Of a stretch of DNA of 5,365 nucleotides, positions 1 to 5,365 are shown in pieces. The notes under the pieces were generated by a model that worked only from the letters and a program-made list of their open reading frames with translations, made no database searches and was not told the DNA's origin. Where the stretch lies: NCBI GenBank assembly GCA_024400715.1, contig JAKSMH010000108.1:1-5365 (forward strand), given 5' to 3'. Position 1 is the stretch's first letter. Every line of letters begins with the position of its first letter. A program made the position numbers and the translations under genes. Source of the stretch: Bacteroidales bacterium (GTDB lineage: Bacteria > Bacteroidota > Bacteroidia > Bacteroidales > WCHB1-69).

Positions 1-17
1 TATATTGATATTATTTG

Positions 18-25
18 TAACTTTG
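18..25 (+). promoter_or_regulatory. Bacteroidota-type -7 promoter box for the small membrane protein gene
   Basis: TAACTTTG matches the Bacteroidota primary sigma factor -7 consensus TAnnTTTG exactly. It lies 28 nt before the ATG at 54, which would give an A/T-rich leader of roughly 20 nt, normal for this phylum. The partner -33 TTTG element would fall at or just before the left edge and cannot be judged. The TTG at 5-7 is too close (10 nt) to be a good partner. The box is seen directly; its use as a promoter is inferred. Confidence 0.6.
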
Positions 26-53
26 CGACATAATAATTTTAAATCATCATATT

Positions 54-479
54 ATGGAAACAGAAAATTTAGAAATGCTTGAACAAGCAAAAAAGTATTT
101 GAATTCCACTTCAAAATGGATGAAATTTTTGGCAATAATTACGTGTATCAGCGTGGGAAGTATGTTTATTGTGGCCATCGCTATGTTGGCAGGTTCTTCC
201 GTAATGAATCAGTTTGCGGGTTATGAAAATTTCCCGGGGTGGATATTTGGCGTTATATACTTGCTTTTGGCTTGTGTATATGTTTTGCCTATCATTTATA
301 TGTTCCGTGCTTCTGCTGCGGCTCGTGATGTCGTGGAACTTAATGACAATGAGATGTTGCTTGAATTTTTAAAGAACAACAAGTCTATTTGGAAATTCTT
401 CGGCATTTTTACGATTGTGTCGCTTGCTTTTGTCGCCTTGTGTGTTCCTATCGCAATCATTGCCGCGGCCGCATTGTAA
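54..479 (+). CDS. Small three-helix inner-membrane protein of unknown function (DUF5362-like)
   Basis: This 141-residue protein has a short charged N-terminus (about 1-20, acidic then Lys-rich) and three hydrophobic segments at about 24-46, 62-84 and 113-138. A Lys/Trp-rich stretch precedes the first (KWMKF, 21-25) and the third (KNNKSIWKFFG, 107-117). A polar, acidic linker (about 91-106, with VVELNDNEMLLEFL) separates helices 2 and 3. This layout, with a Pro in helix 2 followed by an aromatic/Arg patch and a short soluble segment, resembles the DUF5362 family of Bacteroidota membrane proteins. That assignment is from memory of the family's look, not from a search. No catalytic motif is visible and no function can be given. 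The ATG at 54 is chosen because a good -7 box lies at the right distance and no in-frame start precedes it in the window. A strong terminator follows, so it is probably transcribed alone. Confidence 0.82.
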   Translation: METENLEMLEQAKKYLNSTSKWMKFLAIITCISVGSMFIVAIAMLAGSSVMNQFAGYENFPGWIFGVIYLLLACVYVLPIIYMFRASAAARDVVELNDNEMLLEFLKNNKSIWKFFGIFTIVSLAFVALCVPIAIIAAAAL

Positions 480-506
480 TTATGATTTGTTGAAAAATAG
501 AAATTG

Positions 507-537
507 GCCCAAGGATAAAAAACTTGGGCTTTTTTTT
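507..537 (+). terminator. Rho-independent terminator of the small membrane protein gene
   Basis: A perfect 7-bp stem (GCCCAAG at 507-513 with CTTGGGC at 523-529) encloses a 9-nt A-rich loop (514-522) and is followed at once by eight T residues (530-537). It starts 27 nt after the stop codon at 477-479. The T-run lies only on the right, so it ends rightward transcription. It separates the first gene from the export operon that begins at 590. Confidence 0.9.
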
Positions 538-589
538 AAACCCATAAATGTCGTTGGTGTCAAAACCATAGTGATAATTCAATTTAGTG

Positions 590-1894
590 ATGAAAAAGAT
601 CGTATTGTTAATCTTGATACTTGTATTAGGAGTCTCGTTTTACGGCTGGGCACAAGAACCCACACGTTTTTCCTTGGAAGATTGCCTTCGATATGCCGAA
701 GAGCATAATTACACGCTTCAAAACGCCAAATTAGACCAATCGTCGTCGGAAATATATTACAAGCAGGCCAAATTGCAGATGACGCCTACGATTTCGGCCT
801 CGGCCACGCAGGGATTTTCCAATTCGCATAGTTCTATCAACGGCGGAACCGATTGGACGGGCAATTATGGTATTTCAGCCGGCATCACTTTGTTCAACGG
901 TCTTAATACTTTTAACACCATTAAACAAAGAAAATTGGACGTTACGCAGTCGTCGTTGATGTTCGAACAGTCCAAAAACAATATCAATATTCAAATCGTG
1001 CAGACCTTTTTGAATATCCTGATGAATGAAGAACTGCTGTCCTTTCAAAAAGACGTCATCAATAAAAGCCGCGAACAGATGATCCAAGGTCATAATCGCT
1101 TTATAGTGGGACAAATTCTTGAAAGTGACTATATGCTTTTGGAAGCGCAGTATATTTCCGACTCCACCAATTATCAGAATACGCTGATTGCCCTTAATAA
1201 TAGCTACATAAGCTTGAAAGGACTTTTAGCCATTAATTCAATGGAACAGATAGAGGTGATAAAACCCGATACGGCAACGATGATGGAAAATCTGGTTGTT
1301 CCGCCGTTGCAGGAAGTAATTGACAGGGCTTTTGACTATTTGCCGGAACTGAAAATCAGTCAAAATCGTGTTGAAAGTGCCAATTACGATGTGAAAATCG
1401 CTCAATCTTCTTATTATCCGTCGTTGGGCTTAAATGCCGGAATCAGTACAGGTTATGCGGCCAGTGCCGGTGCTTGGGGAAAACAATTGGGTGAAAGATT
1501 GGGCGAAAACGTGGGCCTTTCGTTGAACATCCCAATCTATAATCAAAATAAGGCACGAGCTTCGGTTAAATTGGCAAAGGTTGGCGTGCAACAGGCCGAG
1601 AACGATTTGAAGGAAACGCAGTTGGATGTATTGCAAAATCTGCAAAAATATTATCTTGAGGTCAATGAAGCGGCCAACAACTATAAGGTTTCTATGATTA
1701 AGGGAAAAGCTTATTATGCCAATTTTCAGGCCTATAATATGAAGTTTATGTATGGAACCATCACCGCGGCAGATCTTTTAACCCAACAAAATAATTATCT
1801 GCAGGCATTGAATACGTATATGCAGGATAAATATTCATTTGTGCTGCAACGAAAAATCCTGGACATCTTGATGGGCGTTCCGGTGACTTTGTAA
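590..1894 (+). CDS. TolC-family outer-membrane efflux channel (OEP family)
   Basis: This is the outer-membrane channel of a tripartite exporter: family members form trimers with a beta-barrel in the outer membrane and a long alpha-helical tunnel in the periplasm. The 434-residue product starts with a signal peptide (MKK, hydrophobic core about 4-16, likely cut after A21 in GWA|QEP). There is no lipobox cysteine. Two OEP repeats are visible. The first holds a strand motif at 97-105 (SAGITLFNG) and the helix motif VGQILESDYMLLEAQ (173-187). The second holds SLNIPIYNQNKA (311-322) and YGTITAADLLTQQNNYL (388-404). Long amphipathic helices lie between them, and a Gln/Asn-rich, low-charge composition fits the tunnel. 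The length is normal for Bacteroidota TolC homologues. A GTG at 587 is in frame, but the ATG at 590 gives the conventional MKK signal-peptide start and is preferred. It is the first gene of the operon, 25 nt before the adaptor gene. Confidence 0.95.
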   Translation: MKKIVLLILILVLGVSFYGWAQEPTRFSLEDCLRYAEEHNYTLQNAKLDQSSSEIYYKQAKLQMTPTISASATQGFSNSHSSINGGTDWTGNYGISAGITLFNGLNTFNTIKQRKLDVTQSSLMFEQSKNNINIQIVQTFLNILMNEELLSFQKDVINKSREQMIQGHNRFIVGQILESDYMLLEAQYISDSTNYQNTLIALNNSYISLKGLLAINSMEQIEVIKPDTATMMENLVVPPLQEVIDRAFDYLPELKISQNRVESANYDVKIAQSSYYPSLGLNAGISTGYAASAGAWGKQLGERLGENVGLSLNIPIYNQNKARASVKLAKVGVQQAENDLKETQLDVLQNLQKYYLEVNEAANNYKVSMIKGKAYYANFQAYNMKFMYGTITAADLLTQQNNYLQALNTYMQDKYSFVLQRKILDILMGVPVTL

Positions 1895-1919
1895 TTAGAA
1901 AAATAAAAGAAGAAACAAT

Positions 1920-3149
1920 ATGGAAGCAAAAAAAAGAAAAAAATGGATTATTGTAGGCAGTGTTATCGCTGCCGTGGTTGTGGTCTTGGTGTTGCTGTTT
2001 CTGCATAAAGCAGGGAAATCCAAGCAAATGATGATTAACACGGAAGTCGCGAAAACCGATAGTATTGAGGTGTTGGTTACCGCCACAGGTGAAATCCAGC
2101 CGGTTTATAAGGTGGATGTGGGTACGCAGGTCTCCGGTCGAGTGGAAAAACTTTATGTTGATTTTAATTCTGAAGTGAAGAAAGGCGATTTGTTGGCAGA
2201 ACTCGACCGCTCGGTGTTGTCGGAGCAACTTCAGCAATCTCAGGCCGCGGTTTCCAATGCGCAAAGTAATCTTACCTTGGCGCAGCGCAATTATGATAGA
2301 ACAAAGACCTTGTTTGACAATAAGGCGGCCACGCAGGAAAATTTAGATGCCGCGGAAGATGAACTTACCCGCGCGAAAAACCAAGTGGTAACCGCTAAGT
2401 CGAATCTGCAAAAAGCTCAGGTTGACCTGGGCTATGCGATGATTTACTCTCCCATATCGGGGGTGGTCCTCAACAAGGCCGTGGAAGAAGGACAAACCGT
2501 GGCCTCTTCGTTTAATACGCCTACGCTTTTCACGATTGCCAACAACCTTACCGAAATGCAAGTGGAAGCCGACGTGGATGAAGCAGATATAGGACAGGTT
2601 AAAGTGGGGCAGTCGGTGACATTTACCGTCGATGCTTTCCCCGATGATGTTTTTACCGGAACAGTCAAGCAGGTGCGTTTGGAACCTACGGTGACTTCCA
2701 ATGTGGTAACCTACACCGTCATCATCGATGCGCCGAATCCTGATGAAAAACTGTTCCCGGGAATGACTGCCAGCGTTTCTATTTTAGTGAATAAGGAAGT
2801 GGGAATTTCCATTCCTACCGAAGCCCTGTACTGTACCATTGAATCTTCGGTTATCGAACAAATGAAGAAAAAAGGATTTACTTTCAAACAGTTATATGAT
2901 AATCAGGAAGATATTACAAAAAGTTTGAAGGATGTCGCCAAAAAGACCGTATGGGTGAAACATCAAAATACCATAGAACAGGTGAGTGTGAAACCTGGCT
3001 TGAACGATGGCGCTAAATCTTTAATTTTGGAAGGAATTAATAAGGGTGATGAGGTGGTGCTGTCTATTACCGAGATGAAGGATATGCGGAGTCAGCAGAC
3101 AGCAAACGGTCCGTTTAAGATGGGCCCGCCTGAACGTAAACAAAGATAG
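1920..3149 (+). CDS. MacA/HlyD-type periplasmic adaptor (membrane fusion protein) of an ABC exporter
   Basis: This 409-residue adaptor links the inner-membrane permease to the TolC channel. A very basic N-terminus (KKRKK, 4-8) precedes one membrane anchor at about 9-28. There is no lipobox, so it should stay tethered by this helix. Domains follow in the usual order. A lipoyl half-motif at 66-96 contains VSGRVEKLYV and VKKGDLLAELD. A helical hairpin covers about 97-170, rich in Ala, Gln and Asn with heptad-like spacing. The second lipoyl half is at 171-206 (YSPISGVVLNKAVEEGQTV). A beta-barrel lies at about 211-292 (VDEADIGQVKVGQ, then LFPGMTASV). The membrane-proximal domain covers 293-383 (ISIPTEALY, then VKPGLNDG and GINKGDEVVL). 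A charged stretch of about 35 residues (306-341) interrupts the last domain. The C-terminal tail is basic. The gene is 2 nt from the ATPase gene, so translation is likely coupled. The ATG at 1920 is the only start that keeps the anchor intact. Confidence 0.95.
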   Translation: MEAKKRKKWIIVGSVIAAVVVVLVLLFLHKAGKSKQMMINTEVAKTDSIEVLVTATGEIQPVYKVDVGTQVSGRVEKLYVDFNSEVKKGDLLAELDRSVLSEQLQQSQAAVSNAQSNLTLAQRNYDRTKTLFDNKAATQENLDAAEDELTRAKNQVVTAKSNLQKAQVDLGYAMIYSPISGVVLNKAVEEGQTVASSFNTPTLFTIANNLTEMQVEADVDEADIGQVKVGQSVTFTVDAFPDDVFTGTVKQVRLEPTVTSNVVTYTVIIDAPNPDEKLFPGMTASVSILVNKEVGISIPTEALYCTIESSVIEQMKKKGFTFKQLYDNQEDITKSLKDVAKKTVWVKHQNTIEQVSVKPGLNDGAKSLILEGINKGDEVVLSITEMKDMRSQQTANGPFKMGPPERKQR

Positions 3150-3151
3150 TT

Positions 3152-3892
3152 ATGGGTAACGAAATTCTCAAAATCACGAATTTAAAGCGGATTTTCCGTG
3201 TGGGTAACGAGGATGTCCACGCACTCAATGGGGTGACTTTTTCCATTGAACGGGGCGAGTTCGTCAGTATTATGGGAACCAGCGGCTCGGGAAAATCTAC
3301 CCTGCTGAATATATTGGGTTGTCTTGACCGTCCTTCTGAAGGTGAATACTGTATTGATGGTTTGGCGGTAAGCAGTCTGTCCAAAAAGGAATTATCCACG
3401 CTGAGAAATCGAAAAATTGGTTTTGTCTTTCAAAACTATAATCTGTTGGCGAGGACAACTGCCGTTGAGAATGTGGAACTGCCCCTGATGTATAATTCTG
3501 AAGTGTCGTCAAAGGAGAGAAGGGAACGAGCCATCGAGGCTTTGGTGGCGGTGGGTTTGGAAAACCGCTTGATGCACATGCCCAACCAAATGTCCGGCGG
3601 GCAGCAGCAACGTGTGGCCATCGCTCGTGCCCTGGTTAATGATCCGGTCATTTTGTTGGCCGATGAAGCGACGGGTAACTTGGACACGCGTACTTCGTAT
3701 GAAATTATGAGTCTGTTTCAGGATTTACATGACAAGGGGAAAACCATCGCTTTTGTCACCCACGAACCCGATATCGCGGTCTTTACCACCCGCACCATAA
3801 AACTGCGTGACGGGAAAATTATTGAAGATGTGTCTGTCGATATGCAGTCGGCAGCTGAAGCACTGCAAAATTATCAAGAGTTTAAGATTTAG
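3152..3892 (+). CDS. MacB/LolD-type ABC transporter ATP-binding protein
   Basis: This cytoplasmic ATPase powers the exporter; two copies would bind the permease dimer and close on ATP. The 246 residues carry every nucleotide-binding motif: Walker [10 protein letters not shown] (42-50), Q-loop Gln94 in FVFQNYNLL, signature MSGGQQQR (147-154), Walker B VILLADE (166-172, catalytic Glu172), D-loop GNLDT (175-179) and H-loop His204. The signature has Met in place of the first Leu of LSGGQ, a mild variant that should still be active. The N-terminal pattern around 20-35 ([16 protein letters not shown]) and the Cys-Leu-Asp-Arg-Pro after Walker A are typical of the MacB/LolD/FtsE subfamily. A tail of about 25 residues follows the core (after about 222). 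It is separate from the permease, unlike the fused E. coli MacB. It lies 2 nt after the adaptor and 3 nt before the permease. Confidence 0.97.
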   Translation: MGNEILKITNLKRIFRVGNEDVHALNGVTFSIERGEFVSIMGTSGSGKSTLLNILGCLDRPSEGEYCIDGLAVSSLSKKELSTLRNRKIGFVFQNYNLLARTTAVENVELPLMYNSEVSSKERRERAIEALVAVGLENRLMHMPNQMSGGQQQRVAIARALVNDPVILLADEATGNLDTRTSYEIMSLFQDLHDKGKTIAFVTHEPDIAVFTTRTIKLRDGKIIEDVSVDMQSAAEALQNYQEFKI

Positions 3893-3895
3893 CGT

Positions 3896-5116
3896 ATGAA
3901 TATTTTAAGTCTTATCCGAATTGCCATCAAGGCTTTGATGAGAAATAAAAAACGAGCGGGGTTAACCATGCTCGGCATTATTATCGGTATCGCCTCCGTT
4001 ATCGCAATGGTTAGTCTGGGACAAAGTTCAACCTTGAGCGTGCGTGAGCAGTTGTCCGGAATGGGCTCCAATATGATTATGATTATGCCTGCTCGACAAA
4101 TGCGCGGTGGCGTGAATATGGGTAGTGCCAGCGCGAAATCCTTGGATATGAAGGATCTCGTTGCGCTTGAACAGAATACGCGCTATGTGGCCAATGTTTC
4201 ACCTTGCGTAAATTCTTCGGCACAATTGGTTTACGGTTCAAATAATCATCCGGGTTCTATTCAGGGGGTGGCTCCTTCTTATCTGAATATTCGTATGTAT
4301 AAGCTGGAAAGTGGAATTATGTTTACCGATGAAGATGTGAAGAAGTATAACAAAGTGTGCGTGATTGGCAAGACGGTGGTGGAGAATTTGTTCAAGAATG
4401 GAGAAAATCCCATTGGACAAGTGGTCCGTTTTGGCTCTATTCCTATGAAAGTTATTGGAGTCTTGGAATCCAAAGGACAAAATCAAATGGGGCAAGACCA
4501 GGATGATGTGGTTTTGGTGCCTTATACCACCGTCCAAAAGCGATTTATGGCCATTACCCATTTTAATATGCTGTTCGCTTCCGCAACATCGGAAGAAGAG
4601 TCGGAATACGCAGCCACCGAAATTACGTATATTTTACGAAGCAATCACAAAATCGGACCTGGCGATGAGGATGATTTTGATATCAGAACGCAGGAGGAAC
4701 TGTTAACCACGATGAGTTCCGTCACGCAGTTGCTCACTGTACTGTTGGCAGCTATTGCATCCATTTCCTTGATTGTGGGCGGTATCGGCATTATGAATAT
4801 TATGTATGTCACGGTGACGGAAAGAACCAAGGAAATAGGTCTTCGTATGGCTATCGGTGCACAAAATCGAGACATAATGCTCCAATTTCTTTCCGAAAGT
4901 GTCATATTGAGTCTGATTGGTGGACTTATAGGCATTATCTTGGGCTTGATATTATCATATCTGCTTTCCTATATACTAAAATGGCCCTTTGTCGTAAGTC
5001 AGACTGCTATTTTAGTGTCGTTTTTGGTTTGTGCGGCAACGGGTATCTTCTTCGGGTGGTATCCCGCTAAAAAGGCCGCCAATATGGATCCTATTGCCGC
5101 TTTGCGGTACGAATAA
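3896..5116 (+). CDS. MacB-type ABC transporter permease (periplasmic core domain plus FtsX domain)
   Basis: This 406-residue inner-membrane permease belongs to the type VII (MacB/FtsX/LolCE) ABC fold, which transmits ATP-driven movement to the periplasm and does not carry substrate through the membrane. An amphipathic basic start (IRIAIKALMRNKKRAGLTMLG) leads into helix 1 (about 22-42). A periplasmic domain of about 230 residues follows (43-275), with family marks such as GSNMIMIMP (58-65), VCVIGKTVVENLF (154-166) and PIGQVVRFG (172-180). Three C-terminal helices lie at about 277-305, 332-360 and 368-390. The FtsX motif is clear: GGIGIMNIM (295-303) followed by ERTKEIGLRMAIGA (309-322). The end, YPAKKAANMDPIAALRYE, is the usual family C-terminus, so the gene is complete. 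The start at 3896 is 3 nt after the ATPase stop. It is the last gene of the operon; no convincing terminator follows. Confidence 0.96.
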   Translation: MNILSLIRIAIKALMRNKKRAGLTMLGIIIGIASVIAMVSLGQSSTLSVREQLSGMGSNMIMIMPARQMRGGVNMGSASAKSLDMKDLVALEQNTRYVANVSPCVNSSAQLVYGSNNHPGSIQGVAPSYLNIRMYKLESGIMFTDEDVKKYNKVCVIGKTVVENLFKNGENPIGQVVRFGSIPMKVIGVLESKGQNQMGQDQDDVVLVPYTTVQKRFMAITHFNMLFASATSEEESEYAATEITYILRSNHKIGPGDEDDFDIRTQEELLTTMSSVTQLLTVLLAAIASISLIVGGIGIMNIMYVTVTERTKEIGLRMAIGAQNRDIMLQFLSESVILSLIGGLIGIILGLILSYLLSYILKWPFVVSQTAILVSFLVCAATGIFFGWYPAKKAANMDPIAALRYE

Positions 5117-5217
5117 GCTCGTCGCTGCAAAATGGTTTGAATTTGTCTTTGGGAAAATTCTGTTAATAACGAGGGCATTGTTTTGCTTTCCGTCGCCGCC
5201 ACATTTTGACCAATGAT
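5117..5217. other. Intergenic spacer after the permease, nothing recognised
   Basis: After the permease stop codon this stretch has no hairpin with a T-run and no -7 box. It contains no convincing gene: reverse-strand open frames here overlap the permease 3' end and have no family features. It may be a long 3' untranslated region or gene remnant, but nothing in the sequence shows which. Confidence 0.4.
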
Positions 5218-5270
5218 TCATCGCCATTTCGCCGAAGCGAAGCTGAGGACGGAATCTCATTACAAGACTT
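5218..5270. repeat. Candidate interspersed intergenic repeat with a small hairpin
   Basis: The stretch has the form CATTTCGcCGAAGCGAAG (5225-5242), then a G/A-rich middle, then GGAATCTCATTACAAGACTT (5251-5270). From memory, Bacteroidota genomes carry many intergenic copies of elements built as 'CATTTCGACnGAAG... GGAGAAATCTCATT', and the order and spacing here match that form with several differences. Inside it, TTCGC (5228-5232) pairs with GCGAA (5237-5241) over a 4-nt CGAA loop. Only one copy is in the window, so repetition itself is not shown here. Confidence 0.45.
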
Positions 5271-5314
5271 AAAGGGATAATTTCGTTTTAATCTGATGTT
5301 GTTTCCCTTGTAAT
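5259..5314. repeat. Spaced 8-bp inverted repeat
   Basis: ATTACAAG at 5259-5266 is the exact reverse complement of CTTGTAAT at 5307-5314, with 40 nt between. A competing pairing uses AAGGGA (5272-5277) with TCCCTT (5304-5309). Neither is followed by a T-run, so neither looks like an intrinsic terminator. The right arm lies just before the -7 box at 5325. The match is seen directly; any function is speculative. Confidence 0.4.
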
Positions 5315-5324
5315 ATATTGATAA

Positions 5325-5332
5325 TAAGTTTG
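5325..5332 (+). promoter_or_regulatory. Bacteroidota-type -7 promoter box for a gene at or beyond the right edge
   Basis: TAAGTTTG matches TAnnTTTG exactly. The surrounding region (about 5311-5354) is AT-rich, as expected for a promoter and leader. A properly spaced -33 element is not clear: TTG at 5299-5301 is 23 nt away and TTG at 5308-5310 is 14 nt away. An ATG at 5356 lies 23 nt downstream, a geometry close to that of the first promoter and gene in the window. Only three codons are visible, so I do not call a gene there. Confidence 0.45.
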
Positions 5333-5365
5333 ATATAACTTGTGTAATAAAATTGATGGAATGTG

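Larger units (their letters stand above)
590..5116 (+). other. Four-gene tripartite ABC exporter operon (channel, adaptor, ATPase, permease)
   Basis: All four genes lie on the + strand with gaps of 25, 2 and 3 nt, no internal terminator and no recognisable internal promoter. Together they supply every part of a MacAB-TolC-like pump. Operon structure is inferred from spacing and matched function. The substrate is unknown, and no regulator gene is visible on either side within the window. Confidence 0.85.

Noticed and set aside
1..10. Ten-base match TATATTGATA at 1-10 and 5314-5323, both near promoter boxes
   Set aside because: The stretch is pure low-complexity AT-rich sequence, its offset from the -7 box differs (17 against 11 nt), and such a match is expected in AT-rich promoter regions.
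587..589. GTG as the start codon of the TolC-family gene
   Set aside because: The ATG immediately after it gives the usual MKK signal-peptide start; GTG would only add one residue.
415..708. Forward open frame of 97 codons spanning the terminator
   Set aside because: It overlaps the ends of two real genes in another frame and crosses a strong intrinsic terminator; its translation shows no domain or signal.
1761..2264. Reverse-strand open frame of 167 codons across the channel-adaptor junction
   Set aside because: It lies antisense to two well-supported genes, its composition is what the reverse complement of those codons produces, and no promoter or family motif supports it.
5012..5260. Reverse-strand open frame of 82 codons over the permease 3' end and the intergenic region
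   Set aside because: It overlaps the conserved permease C-terminus, runs through the candidate repeat, lacks any recognisable family feature or promoter, and is short enough to occur by chance.
5272..5309. AAGGGA / TCCCTT pairing as a terminator for the operon
   Set aside because: The stem is only 6 bp with a 26-nt loop and no T-run follows, so it does not qualify as an intrinsic terminator.
1..5365. CRISPR arrays, tRNA or rRNA genes, insertion sequences, toxin-antitoxin or phage-defence genes
   Set aside because: None was seen on either strand: there is no regularly spaced repeat, no tRNA-like cloverleaf, and no transposase or defence domain in any plausible frame.

Overview
The window suggests a member of the Bacteroidota. 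A textbook Bacteroidota -7 promoter box (TAnnTTTG) lies in front of the first gene and another lies near the right end. The gene leaders are AT-rich and lack Shine-Dalgarno sequences, and the protein families have the Bacteroidota style. Base composition is moderate and even across the genes, and I see no sign of a mobile element or of recent transfer inside the coding block. The genus cannot be named from this window.

Layout. Positions 1-53 hold a promoter and short leader. Positions 54-479 encode a small three-helix membrane protein of unknown function (DUF5362-like), closed by a strong intrinsic terminator at 507-537. Positions 590-5116 are a compact four-gene operon on the + strand: a TolC-type outer-membrane channel, a MacA/HlyD-type periplasmic adaptor, a MacB-type ATPase and a MacB/FtsX-type permease. 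The gaps are 25, 2 and 3 nt. Positions 5117-5365 are non-coding as far as I can see. They hold a candidate interspersed repeat with a small hairpin, a spaced 8-bp inverted repeat, and a -7 box that probably drives a gene starting at or beyond the right edge.

How the genes work together. The four proteins make a complete tripartite ABC export machine. The ATPase dimer binds two permeases in the inner membrane, and ATP-driven movement is passed through the permease to its periplasmic domain. The adaptor, anchored in the inner membrane by its N-terminal helix, bridges the permease to the outer-membrane channel, and substrate leaves directly to the outside. The ATPase and permease are separate proteins here, whereas E. 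coli MacB is one fused chain. The substrate cannot be told from sequence: macrolides, peptides, toxins, lipids and siderophores are all known for this class. No regulator or biosynthetic gene is in the window to narrow it.

Novelty. I did not find an undescribed system. This is a standard export operon next to an uncharacterised small membrane protein. The points most worth a second look are the 3' intergenic repeat, the missing recognisable promoter for the operon, the insertion in the adaptor's membrane-proximal domain, and the poly-A tract just after the adaptor's start codon.
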